Shown here piece after piece: positions 49,585 through 60,980 of a stretch of DNA of 64,000 nucleotides. The position numbers and the translations under genes are program-made. Under the pieces are notes generated by a model. The model had not been told where the DNA came from, ran no database searches, and saw nothing but the letters and a program-made list of their open reading frames with translations. Numbering within the stretch: position 1 is the stretch's first letter; each line of letters begins with the position of its first letter. This stretch comes from Panulirus ornatus (lineage: Eukaryota; Arthropoda; Malacostraca; Decapoda; Palinuridae), in NCBI RefSeq assembly GCF_036320965.1, contig NC_092242.1:68534520-68598519 (forward strand). The letters run 5' to 3'.

Positions 49585-50215
49585 AAGTACGTCTTTGACG
49601 AGGTTCATAAGTTCACGTATGAATGACGGAGTCGATATAATCTCGCAAGTGAATGATAGACTTCAAAGGTTACAGTCACATTTAATGATAGCTTAATAAC
49701 TAGCGTTTGAAAGATGAAGGTTAAAGGTTGCCGGTAAACTAAATTATTTTAGAATTTCGCTATTAAATAGTGTACTCGAAATATTGGCGTCAAATTGACG
49801 GAGTTTAAAAGTTCGCGGTTATATAACCACAAAATTTAACGCTAAATTTGCGGAGTGAAAAAGTTAGCGTTTTAACAACAGACTGTATAGGTTTGCGTTT
49901 AAATGACAGATTATATGGTTTTGTGCTGAAATTACTCTGAAGGTTTACATCTAGATGATAAACATCCAAAGTTCGCGACTGCAAAACGGAGTATATGAAA
50001 GGGGAGCTTCATATTCACGATGTTTAAAGTTCGCGTTTAAATGTCTAGAAGTTTTCGTTTAAAGGTCCGAGATGAATAGCTTGTATCTATACAATAAGTT
50101 ATACGCTAGAGCTTTAAGGCATGTACTTAAAAGGTCTACAGAATTGCGAAACTTAAAAGTTTCGCATTACGATGTCGAAAATTAAAGGGTCACGTTTGCC
50201 AGACGAAGTGAATTT
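49585..50215. repeat. Highly decayed ~24-31 bp minisatellite, 20 or more units
   Basis: A phrase close to AAGTTCGCGTTTAAATGACG recurs at irregular steps: 49611 (GTTCACGTATGAATGACGG), 49642, 49677, 49702 (AGCGTTTGAAAGATGA), 49726, 49756, 49784 (GGCGTCAAATTGACGG), 49809, 49838, 49866, 49893 (TTTGCGTTTAAATGACAG), 49918, 49944, 49970, 50027 and 50050, with weaker units to about 50215. Units are 50-80% alike by eye. Confidence 0.75.
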
Positions 50216-52041
50216 TAATATTTGTTGATGATGGTGATCGTGGTGTTTGATTGGTGATGGTGAAGGTGTCGGTGATTATGATGAATCATAATGATGATTA
50301 GCACTGGATGATGACTACAATGGTGGTAGTGGTTATTTTCATGATTAACTTATCGAGAATATAATAACCCTTTACCTGTGGACAGATGCGCTGTGTGAGT
50401 CAGACTTCTCCATGTTCACAAACTTATTGGAAGCTAGCCGATCTTGTTCACTGTATTGTTCTACGTTCATCATTGCCTCCAATAGTGTCGCTTTCAGCAG
50501 AGCACTTCAGCAACTTTTCACACTGCTTCATTTTGTTATAAAACGATGAAGAATCAACGCCATAAACAGCCACTCTGGTTCCGAACAGCCTCGCCAACAT
50601 CAGCCGAGTTTCCATTTTCTGCAATATTGTTAAGCGTAAATGTGTTTATTTTCGTACACACAGCACGGTTATCTTATCACTGGTTTTTGGACGCTTGTTG
50701 GAAGTCTTAGTAAGAGCAAAAAACACAGAAAATATAAGGGAAACGAATACCTCGAACTGAAGAATAGAAACGTGACGCACGGATGACAGCTACGGCAGCG
50801 CCTAATCAACAAAGCGGCGAATTCCAGAACCAAAATCCTCCCACCTCCGGGCATGCACTACAGTGTACCCCGCACATGACATAACTGAAGTACAGAATGC
50901 CGAACTTGAGACGTCTCTGTACAGTGCTGTACACTGGCTGCAAGTCAGATTAATCTATATATTCTGCAGTGATGAAATATAATTTTCTAATGTTTGACTC
51001 ATATAAGCGACGGTGTTAAGTAATAACAGACACGCATGATGAAGACCGTACTACACAGTACGTCTACACGGGACAAACCTAAACCTCGAATTTATTCCAA
51101 ATCAATTCTGAAGACCGTAGCTTTGCGACTGTAAACAGAAGAAATGCAAATGAATATCATGGCTGAATCATTGCCCACTAAAGTCTTAAGCTGCTACACA
51201 GTTTCAATATAATTCATGGTAATATAAGCTTGATGGGTTTTTATACTTTCATATCGTTAGGTTTGTCCACTGTAAAGAGATAATGGTATTTACTTTGTCA
51301 CAACATTTCCTTTGGGAAAATATTGTCATTTAATGAAAATGCTGATATAGCACAACCCACTAATGTATTGTAATATGTTTTGAAACCTACTTTACATGTA
51401 ATGTGATATTTCTTTGTTTGCATGGATGTTTTCTAGTTACTTTCAGTGTTCAATGGCACTGAAGATGAACCTCCCTGAATTCAATATGGCATTTGTGATC
51501 CACTGGAAATAAATTTACTTTGTGATCCACTTAATATACACAATATAATACATCTGTTTCCTGGATCCTTTTAATCATAACATTGCATCAAGTCATCCAG
51601 GATATATTTTTCTCTTTTACATCTAAGATACAAAAAAATTTAGTGTATTCAAATGATTAAGACATTTTAACGTGAAGCGGACACACTGACGAGCAGAATG
51701 TGGAAAGAAATGAACAAAAGACGACATTACATCTGGACGAGTTAATGAAAATACTGAGGAAACATTCCGATGGATCTCAGGAACGAGTGGGTGGAGATGA
51801 GAGGGAGGGAGGGAGACACATTCCGACGTTGTCTCTGTTTAGATATTTCAATTACGGCCGAGATGACGTGGACGCTGATGACTGAAGGAAGAACTGTGAA
51901 CAATTAATCAACGCTCCGAGAGTAATCTTAGGAAGGCGAATCTAATCTGCTCTCTCTGTGCCTCTTTGATTACGGTGATTAATTATACTTCGCGGCCGGA
52001 GCTAACCTGGCAGAAGAGCCTTGACAGCCTATATGTTGATG
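50216..52041. other. Unassigned stretch
   Basis: 50222-50335 is a GTGATG/GATGAT-rich degenerate run. The rest shows nothing recognised. Confidence 0.45.
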
Positions 52042-52343
52042 AGCTGCTGCTTGTCTCCGTCCTCGTGAGCTGCTGCTTGTCTCCGTCCTCGTGAGTTCTG
52101 CTTGTCTCCGTCCTCGTGAGCTGCTGCTTGTCTCCGTCCTCGTGAGTTCTGCTTGTCTCCGTCCTCGTGAGTTCTGCTTGTCTCCGTCCTCGTGAGCTAC
52201 GGCTTCGTCCTCGTGAGCTGCTGCTTGTCTCCGTCCTCGAGAGCTGCTGCTTGTCTCCGTCCTCGTGAGCTGCTGCTTATCTTCGTCCTCGTGAGCTGAT
52301 GCTTGTCTCCGTCCTCGTGACCTGCTGCTTGTCTCCGTCCTGG
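52042..52343. repeat. 25-26 bp minisatellite, 12 copies
   Basis: Units read CTGCTGCTTGTCTCCGTCCT then CGTGAG. Copies 3, 5 and 6 carry TTCTGC in place of CTGCTGC (one base shorter), copy 7 is a 21-bp short form, and copies 8-12 carry single changes. It is open on the minus strand with a repeated EDGDKQQLTRT-like peptide. Confidence 0.95.
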
Positions 52344-54052
52344 AAGTGTCTTGTGTGCCTTACAATACGCAATCTTTGAAGACCTCCTCCACGCTCGGTG
52401 CTGTGGTCGTGAGTGGAAGGTGACCGTCAGCGAGGCTTTATCATCATCAGTTGACAAGAAAGGTGTAGTCTCCTCGTCTCGCTCCGATGGAGCCCATCAT
52501 TTCTCTGTTTCAGACTGAACCACGGACTCCTCCAAGCTTCAGGAAGCCATAGCAGTAGGAGTCCTGGGGTTCTACGATAATGAACAAATAAAAAAAAAGA
52601 AAGAAAACGTAGTCACAGTTCTAGCACACTACAACAGATTAGTAAAAAAAAAATTATATTTACGTAAAAAGAAATATAGATGACGAGATTCCATCTGAAG
52701 GTCAACGTAAAGACAGATAGCGTGAGGCCACGCCATCTCTCGTACTGTCAACCAGGATAACGACGTAGTAATCTGAGATATAGTGAGGCCATCATCCGCA
52801 CGCTCACCTTCCCTAACACGTTTCCCCTTCTCCTCCCTTCCATCTGGCAATGATCCCCAGTCGTTCATCGCCCGGAGAAGTGACACTGACCTATATCTAC
52901 ATCACGTGTCCTACAGCCATAAGCTGTATACCACGCAGTGCTCATACTGGAGGACTGCTATCGCGTTATGTGTATAGCAGCTGGCAACTCGAGGGTGAGG
53001 CCGTTGCATTGTCTATTTCCTTCCTTCCACGGATGAGCTTAAGAACGTTCCGTCTTCTTAAATTATAGTTACTTATCACTGCAATCTTACGGTCTGGGTC
53101 ACTTAGCTTTCCGTAGCATTACTTATGTTTTTCATCTATATAGCATTGTCTTTATGCCAACCGATGTCTCCGATCCTCAGAACGTATGTCGCAGTTTTAA
53201 GATCAACTCTCCTGCGTGACTACATGAAGATGTACCGACATAAGACACAATGATCAAGGCCAGTCTTAAGCGTAAGTACAACAACACATCCGGGGAGATG
53301 ATGATAATGTTTGTTGTGTACGGAAACTCTCAAATGTTTGTTGTGTACGGAAACTCTCAACAAGATGGAGTAACAAAATCAGAAAAATCTGTGCCACATA
53401 AACGCTGAACGTAAGTATGGAAGAAATAATTTGTATTCATCAACAGACGGTGTTACGACATCTTACACATGTGAATACTAGGCCTGACCTACGTCCCCGA
53501 CACCATGAACATCGAGGTCAAAAAGGCGCAACGACGCTTGCCATGTCCAAGGATGGTGGCGTGGTTTAATGGTGTCGTTAGGTCGTGCCCTTAACAGATC
53601 AAGATGAGTGCGTAGCGAGTGATAAGAAAATAAAGAAAGAGTGAAGTGGTGAATACGGACAAATTGTCTCATTAACATAGAAATTGAAGTGCATCATGAG
53701 GCTGGGTCTGCAGATGGGGAAAGAATGAATTTCACCCTCATGCACAAATGTAACACCTGCCACCACCAACTCTGAAGTTGCCAATCTAACTGCGATTTTT
53801 TCCTGCCACTTCGAGTGAAAAATTTTTTGAAAAGTTATCCCGCCCAAAAAAATGAACCCAGTCATGTATGTCTTCGGTACTGAAAGACCAGCGGAGCTTC
53901 ATTAGCGCTCGCTGAGGCAATTAAGTCTACATAAGTTTAGGAGAACTTATTCATTTGAGGTGAAGAAATATCTCTACTACGGTATGCACGATGGTTGCTG
54001 CATCTTGAAGTAAGTGGGAGGAGAAAAACTTTATGATGTTCTACTCTCATTA
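52344..54052. other. Unassigned stretch
   Basis: A two-copy 26-bp direct repeat (ATGTTTGTTGTGTACGGAAA plus CTCTCA) lies at 53308-53360. No gene recognised; minus frames at 53678-53478 and 53865-53599 have no known domain. Confidence 0.45.
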
Positions 54053-54706
54053 GAAATTATAGGCAATGGATCATTGGTAAGATGAAATTATAGGCTATGG
54101 ATCATTGGTAAGATGAAATAGGCTATGGATCATTGGTAAGATGAAATCATAGGCAATGGATCATTGGTAAGATGAAATTATAGGCTATGGATCATTGGTA
54201 AGATGAAATTATAGGCTATGGATCATTGGTAAGATGAAATTATAGGCAATGGATCATTGGTAAGATGAAATTATAGGCAATGGATCATTGGTAAGATGAA
54301 ATTATAGGCAATGGATCATTGGTAAGATGAAATTATAGGCAATGGATCATTGGTAAGATGAAATTATAGGCTATGGATCATTGGTAAGATGAAATTATAG
54401 GCAATGGATCATTGGTAAGATGAAATTATAGGTTATGGATCATTGGTAAGATGAAATTATAGGCAATGGATCATTGGTAAGATGAAATTATAGGTTATGG
54501 ATCATTGGTAAGATGAAATTATAGGTTATGGATCATTGGTAAGATGAAATTATAGGTTATGGATCATTGGTAAGATGAAATTATAGGTTATGGATCATTG
54601 GTAAGATGAAATTATAGGCAATGGATCATTGGTAAGATGAAATTATAGGCAATGGATCATTGGTAAGATGAAATTATAGGCAATGGATCATTGGTAAGAT
54701 GAAATA
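54053..54706. repeat. 31-bp minisatellite, 21 copies
   Basis: Each unit reads GAAATTATAGG, two variable bases (CA, CT or TT in CAATGG/CTATGG/TTATGG), then ATCATTGGTAAGAT. I count 21 copies of GGATCATTGG. Apart from those two positions and one 4-base deletion (third copy), the units are almost identical. Order of variants: CA, CT, CT, CA, CT, CT, CA x4, CT, CA, TT, CA, TT x4, CA x3. Confidence 0.97.
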
Positions 54707-54847
54707 CCGAAATATCTTTATTCTGATAAGGAGGAGAAAACCTATAAATAAAGTGCTTATGAGAGGAAAAAGATAGTAAAGTACACTTTACTCAGGTCCT
54801 GCGTTACATTATACCCATGGACACTAAACATAATGTTGACCAGTTTG

Positions 54848-54849
<2 letters not shown>

Positions 54850-54884
<35 letters not shown>

Positions 54885-55018
54885 TCCTAGTCTAAGCCAT
54901 GTACCAGTATATCAAGCAGCCCCCATAGACACGATACACAGCTGTGATTAGCTGTAGGCCGACAGCTGCTCTCAAGTTTCGAACCCGGTAGGGCCCGTGC
55001 CTGAATCATGGTCAGTGA

Positions 55019-55020
<2 letters not shown>
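54850..55020 (-). mobile_element. tRNA-derived SINE, truncated at its head
   Basis: On the minus strand: CACGGTCACTGACCATGATT, GGGCCCTACCGGGTTCGAAA (a good B box, GGTTCGAAAC), GCTGTCGGCCTACAGCTAAT, then GGTACATGGCTTAGACTAGG and (GT)n (plus-strand CA run 54850-54882). The head stops at GGTCAC, where a plus-strand (GT)n tract begins, so the A box is lost. Confidence 0.78.

Positions 55021-55077
<57 letters not shown>
55021..55077. repeat. (GT)28 microsatellite
   Basis: Uninterrupted; begins inside the SINE head region. Confidence 0.98.
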
Positions 55078-55078
<1 letters not shown>

Positions 55079-55718
55079 TGCGCATCGTTTTGTTAAAAAC
55101 ATCTTGACACAGATATCTATAAGGGACCCGGGACAAAGCACACACTCTGACCTCCTCTGTGGAGAGGCAGGCTTGCAAGTGGTCGGTCGTGTAACTCAAC
55201 TTTGTGAGGGAGCTGAGCAGCCAGCCTCGGCCTCGCTCAGTTGCTCACGTGTTGGAGATAAATCATGTTGGAAGTTTTCTCCCCCAAAGGATATTTCCAC
55301 GAATGAAAGCCGATGACTTCGTCCGCTCATGCGTATGCTGTGGTTCTGGAGAATGGAGGCAAATGTCGTGTGGGTGAACGTCTCTTTTTTTTTTTTTTTG
55401 GCTATTGCAGCAATGATGCTCAGGGCTGGCAACAATCCTATGTCTCCTAATCAACAACACAAGAACAACAACACAGGATGCATCTGTATCTACAAACACA
55501 TAAACTTTCTTATTATATCATTAATTGTCTATTCAATAAAAAACGATCGATTGATAAAAGTATGAGTGAGTTATTACTTGTGCCAGATTTCTTACGTTGT
55601 GACCTGATAAAGATAAGAAATGCAAACTATGTGTGAAACTGAACGTCACATATAAAGGTAAGTCGTGTAAGTGGGTGGGTTATGACTCTGTTTAGATGGA
55701 CATTTATAACGGACAAAA

Positions 55719-55721
<3 letters not shown>
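55078..55721. other. Unassigned stretch
   Basis: Short frames only. There is a T16-type run at 55384-55399. Confidence 0.45.

Positions 55722-55762
<41 letters not shown>
55722..55762. repeat. (GT)20 microsatellite
   Basis: Uninterrupted. Confidence 0.98.
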
Positions 55763-55765
<3 letters not shown>

Positions 55766-57091
55766 GATGGTCTACCGAGGCACGGTGTCCTAACACTGAC
55801 ATGATGATTTATGCTCCGGGTTAAGATAGCATAAAGATAACCTTAAGATAAGACTCAGAAATTATTATGATAATTATCAGACAGAGCTCACGCTACTGTC
55901 TTCCTAAGTGGGCAGTGGCGTGTCCGCTTTACGTCTAGACTTTCAAATGAATTTTTTTGGACAGTATCTCTCAATATCCGGACTCACTGTCAGGACATAC
56001 AATATACGATTAGTTCAGGATATATTCAGACTACATGAACGTGAATACCCATACCCCATGCGTCCTACGGAGGATGGGGAACTCGTGCGTGGGTGAAGGT
56101 CTATTGGCACTGCAAGATTTTTGAAGCGTCGTGAATATAAACTGAGAGTGATATTCAGGCAACACGACTCTCCTTCACCACTGTGCGTGGCAGTTTAATC
56201 CCAGTACCAATCATGACCAATCCAGTGTCCGAATCAAACCAATATCGAACAGCCTGTCAAAAAAAAAAAATCGTTTCCAAGAATTTAGTCTGACTTATCT
56301 TGTACCACAAATTTTCAACTATCAAAATCAGATGAAGTAAAACTCGCACATGATTTCAGTCTCTGATATGAGTATACCCTACAAAGGAAATTGGTTGCGT
56401 GCACATGCTCTGGGCTTGTTTTAGCTTGACATGTAACCAAACATTGTCAACAGGTTTCTATGATACTCTTATCACCGACATATTCACAGACTGTTATCTT
56501 ATAAAACGTTATTAAGCAGATATGTTCGATCAACAGAACACAATATGTAACCAATTTTCTTTGACTATTGAAAGTCACGTAGCGATGATCACACTGCTGG
56601 GTCATTCCCAATTTATGTATGCGTGTTTGTAAGGCACTGTCATCCCCACGTCAGCTGACATTTGTGATTTTCTTTATCCTCGTTTTCATCCCCTGGTGCA
56701 ACTTCCACCCTACTTCAGTGAACCTTGCGAATTTATTTTCTTATTCCTGATGTTTCTATGTGTATCTACATCACATATCGCCAAAGAGATACTGAAAAGA
56801 TATGGATTAAAGTGAAAGTTCTACTTTTACAAGCGTGGAAGACTATATTACAATCCAACACACACAAGAAAAGGGTTGAGGATAGGTAGGAGTATATCAG
56901 CGTAGGTTGTACGTACGTAATCCTCCGAAGTAAACCAGAAGTGGAGTAACGATAACATGTACGCAAGAAAACAAACACAGACATGCCAGTTGTAGCTTTA
57001 CCTTCTTCCCCGTCTGAGCGCCGCCCATCGCTCTCGATGACTGGTGCTCTCTCCAGCTGAGCGCCCAAGAGCTTAACAAATCTCTCTCCCT

Positions 57092-57093
<2 letters not shown>
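55763..57093. other. Unassigned stretch
   Basis: Nothing recognised. Confidence 0.45.

Positions 57094-57160
<67 letters not shown>
57094..57160. repeat. (TA)33 microsatellite
   Basis: Uninterrupted. Confidence 0.98.
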
Positions 57161-57164
<4 letters not shown>

Positions 57165-58971
57165 ATGTTCTTTAGTATCAAGAGCCCTTTTTATGGATCC
57201 TAGGAGTAGACAGCCAAAATTGAATGTCTGGTGTAGCTGTGCCTAGATTTTTCCTTCTATATTGCTATGACGCCTGTGGAATCTATTGGCCTTTCCTTCG
57301 TGTACAGTCTACTGACTCCTGCATTATAATACGTGCTCTCAGTTACAAATATATCACCGTCCTGTAAAATATTCTTGATCTTATTTTTCAGCAGAAACTG
57401 TTTGATGATACACGAAATCGTCTATTTTGATACTGTACGTTTCCTGTCTGCTGCACTTCGGCGCTAATTTACCTCGTCACTCCGCTAATCCTTTTCGCTT
57501 TGAGGCTTTCTTATCGTACCTTCTGTAAATCTTCACTTAGCTTTCGCTTCTCTCGTATTATTACATCGAATTTAATCTTAAACAATTTTCTTTTTTAACT
57601 TCAAAAAGTTCTCTGCTCTGATCTTTTCATCTTGCTAAACGCTTTCATAAACCTTAATTTCTTACCTTAAAATGCCTCCACTGTGTACACGAAGACCTCT
57701 CTTGAGGGATGTCATCCAATTACAATTTTTATTTCCTTCCTTCTCAGCTCAACTCGTAAAGTTCCCTAGTGTCCCCCCTACGCGTTTTTCTTCCTTCTTC
57801 CACAGATGTTCCTACTCTCCTGTCGCTTCTTGATTCCATTAATTCAGCATTCTTTTTTTCTTTTTGGCTCACTCGACTCCTCGATCTTTCTTGTATTTCT
57901 GTTTCCTTGCTGACTGACTCTCGCTTTCATCTGAGATAAGTTTCTCTGTCTCGCCCATCTTTTCTTCTCGTCAATCTCATATTCAGTCTCTTGCTTTCTT
58001 GATCTCATAAAAGGAGCCATTTCAATTCGTTCCGTCTTATTCACTGTATTTCTTGCTCCTGTATTTTTCAATTTTCCCAAGACAGTTATTTCTCTCGAAT
58101 CATAACCTCCTTGACAAATTTTCCATGTGCTGCATTCTTTCACAAGTACAACATTACAACTCTTCGCTGTCGTCCAGGTTATCACCTTCAACATAGTTCC
58201 AACTCTCACCTACACATGAGCACAGTGAAGAAATCACATGGCTGTCCTCAGTACTGCATCGTGAATAAAGGTTACGTCTTATTTATTCACAATGTCTTCA
58301 GGCGAATAGAATTCTTTTCGGGATAGTTCCTCTATCTCAAGTGCTCAACTGGAACGAGAATTGGAATATATCTTTTGTATATCGCCTTGAGAGCGATTGC
58401 CGCCCCTTCTATCGTTCGTACTTACACAAAAAAAAAAACGATGAAAATCCCATCATTCCTATCACCAAGATGTTCATAAGCCCATTAAAGCAATATAACA
58501 ATTAACTCAAATTACAACCGACTCTTCTTGATTATGACAATCATCGCAAAGTCAATAAAGACTTAACACTCCATCTAATACAACATAACGTGCTTCAGAA
58601 ACATCAGGCACTGTCGACTACGAGGCAGAATGCAAGATAATCCCATTACTAACAACAACATTAATCAATACACGGTCGAATACTTTGAACATAAGAGCGG
58701 TCGATGAATGAAATATGAAGCTGGAGCGATCTGTACGTAGAGTCAGAGATAATCTTATACCTTATGTATTTTGTTTACACGCTGCTGAAAAAGAAAATGT
58801 AGAATTTTATGAGGTAATTTGCAAGCTTGATTCATGAGCTATCCTCACCCACTAGACTTATCAAAATAACTTATCATCCAGATGTGTGAGGACACTTTAA
58901 ACATTCCAGAAAGCAAGGAAGATTAGAATTAAAGGAACTGTGATAATCCCTGATATTTGAGCAAATGTAAT
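57161..58971. other. Pyrimidine-leaning unassigned stretch
   Basis: 57240-58200 is T/C-rich on the plus strand. TTTTTCTTCCTTCTTCCACAG ends at about 57804 and would be a good 3' splice site, but no coding sequence follows. The minus frame 58209-57844 is Lys/Arg/Glu-rich because of the skew. Confidence 0.45.
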
Positions 58972-59003
58972 CAATAATAATAATGATAATAATAGTAATA
59001 ATC

Positions 59004-59046
<43 letters not shown>

Positions 59047-59152
59047 TAATAACTATAATAGTAATATCATTATTATCATTATCATTATTACTACCATTAT
59101 TATTATCATTATTATTATTATTATTAGTAGTAGTAGTAGAAGTAGTAGTAGC
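58972..59152. repeat. Triplet-repeat inverted repeat, (AAT)n facing (ATT)n
   Basis: AAT/GAT triplets to about 59066 are followed by ATT/ATC triplets to about 59127 and then (AGT)n. The two halves are imperfect reverse complements with the turn near 59066. The Ile and Asn runs on both strands are artefacts. Confidence 0.9.
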
Positions 59153-59318
59153 ATCAATGTTAATAACGACAATGACAATAATCATGATAACCGATCAGTA
59201 CAAACCGACTATACAAAGAACAATACAGAAGCAACTTTCCAGAAAATGATACAAAAATACAAGAAAATCAGCGACATTGGCCACGCGCGGCGTAGCGAGA
59301 GTTGATGTAGTCGTAGAA

Positions 59319-59571
59319 TTATCCTTCCCTCCTGGAGAAGGTGTTGATGATCTTGCGACTGGTGGATGTAGCGCTTAACCATGAGTGGCTGAACTCACCC
59401 AGGTGGATGATGATGGGCTTATAGACCCTCACCAGCCATCCTTCCTTGGAAACTGACAACGCAGTTAAATCTTCGGATCTTTGATCCTCTTCCTTTACTT
59501 CTCCTTTTCTGTTTTTTCCCCTGTTTATTGGATTCCCAAGAGCCACCTTAAGAAACCTCGCTTCTAAAACT
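59319..59571 (-). CDS. Candidate terminal exon, unknown protein
   Basis: The minus strand reads VLEARFLKVALGNPINRGKN, then RKGEVKEEDQRSEDLTALSV, SKEGWLVRVYKPIIIHLGEF, SHSWLSATSTSRKIINTFSR and a stop. The composition is balanced and not low-complexity. The frame is preceded by GATTTTTTGACAG, a plausible 3' splice site, so an exon could begin at 59571 and run about 250 nt to the stop. There is no obvious polyadenylation signal next to it and no partner exon. No family recognised. Confidence 0.28.
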
Positions 59572-59719
59572 CTGTCAAAAAATCAACAACAACAAAAAGT
59601 CCCTCCTTGCAGTCAACAGATGAATTCCGGGGTTAGGCCAGAGACCTTAAATTTGCCCTTCATGGAAAAAAATGAGATTGAAGGATGATGACCTGGTCAC
59701 ATCTAAGATGTGATCAAGT

Positions 59720-59795
59720 CATCCAAGTCCGGTCTGTGCATTTACGTGGAACAGATTCGACCTTCATCAATATGCAGATGAATTAATGGTTTTCA
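59720..59795 (+). repeat. Dispersed repeat, copy 1 of a direct pair
   Basis: ACGTGGAACAGATTCGACCT, then TCATCAATATGCAGATGAAT. It matches copy 2 near 60690 at most positions. Confidence 0.75.
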
Positions 59796-60316
59796 TTATT
59801 CTTTTTCTTCCATACTCTCCAGCCATTTGGACGAGGATATAAACTGCTGCTAACGCCATATAGATCTTAAGGCATGACATTACTTGTAATACATCTGCTC
59901 ATTGAGTATATGATGGAGACTATGTATATAATTTTGGATATTACAACCACTGATTTACATTTGTATCCAGTGTAATTAAATATGCAATACCACCACATAA
60001 TGACCCAATCTGAGGGATAGAAATGAACCTAACGACTGTAAATACGGAAAGAGGTTCTTCAACGGAAGCTCAGTCCTTTTAATAATATGAAAGATCATTT
60101 ACCTACCACGTCGAGGAGAATGTAAAGTTTACCCAAAAGTATTTGTCGTTTATCTAGTAATTTACTCATTCATTTCCCCGAGCGCTGGAAATGCGAGCTT
60201 TTTCAAATACTTTCTACTTGAGTATTTGAGAAGAGGAGTTGGGTTTGTTGGCTTCCTGGAAATTATAGAATATTCTATCGTCCAGGAGAAAGTCTTATAA
60301 TATTTTACCTTGCATT

Positions 60317-60586
60317 GTGACATCTGGTGATTCTTTACATCCTCTTAATACAAAAGACAACGTGAGGAACCAGAAGTGTTCTGAGTCACTAAATCCCTCG
60401 GGTGGTAGGGCTTTGAGCCTTTCAAATGCCAGGGTCACCAGAGCCGTCAACGGGAAGCTACCACAACCAACAACCGAAGAATTCCTAACACACCTTTGTC
60501 AGGTTGTGGGAGATACTTGTAGGACAACATATACTCTAGCTATGTATACAGCCAATGAATACTTCGATCAACTGCACCGTATATGA
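60317..60586 (+). CDS. Unrecognised short frame
   Basis: Lies between the two copies of the dispersed direct repeat. The frame is open from about 60272 and ends at 60586. The end has mixed composition (ARVTRAVNGKLPQPTTEEFL, then THLCQVVGDTCRTTYTLAMY). The nearest start codon is a GTG. No family recognised; probably chance or an old element remnant. Confidence 0.15.
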   Translation: MTSGDSLHPLNTKDNVRNQKCSESLNPSGGRALSLSNARVTRAVNGKLPQPTTEEFLTHLCQVVGDTCRTTYTLAMYTANEYFDQLHRI

Positions 60587-60654
60587 ATCATCATTCACCA
60601 GTGGACACAAGAGGTCGTCAGTGTAATTAACATGTGTAATGGAGGGTATAGCTC

Positions 60655-60740
60655 GATTCCAGGCAAGTCCAGGTCGACGTACGCGCATGTATGTGGAATA
60701 GATTCGACCCTCATTTATATGCAGATAAATTTATTTGCTG
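60655..60740 (+). repeat. Dispersed repeat, copy 2 of a direct pair
   Basis: TATGTGGAATAGATTCGACC, then CTCATTTATATGCAGATAAA. It lies about 0.9 kb downstream of copy 1 in the same orientation. Confidence 0.75.
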
Positions 60741-60833
60741 ATAAAAGCTTCTCGTTAACATTTTTCCTTTTTTTCCCCCGACACCTGATTTAGTTTCATT
60801 GATCACAGCATTGATACCCGAGTCCCTTCATAG

Positions 60834-60980
60834 GATGGTCATCAATGAGTCAGTTAGACTGGCAAAGAGGGTAATCAATGAGTCAGTCTCTGGCAAAGAG
60901 GATGATTAATCAATGAGTCAGTCAGACTCTGACAGAGACGGTAATCAGTGAATCAGTGGCTGGATACTGGCAAATAGGAT
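60834..60980. repeat. ~33-bp tandem repeat with TGAGTCA cores
   Basis: ATCAATGAGTCAGT recurs at about 60840, 60873 and 60913, followed by a divergent ATCAGTGAATCAGT near 60945. CTGGCAAA(G/T)AGG or CTGACAGAGACGG lies between. Confidence 0.8.

Noticed and set aside
57780..57810. 3' splice site TTTTTCTTCCTTCTTCCACAG
   Set aside because: Strong match, but the sequence after it has no convincing coding frame and the region is T/C-rich anyway.
57844..58209. Lys/Arg/Glu-rich 121-codon minus frame
   Set aside because: Explained by the purine-rich minus strand; no domain or repeat pattern typical of a real charged protein.
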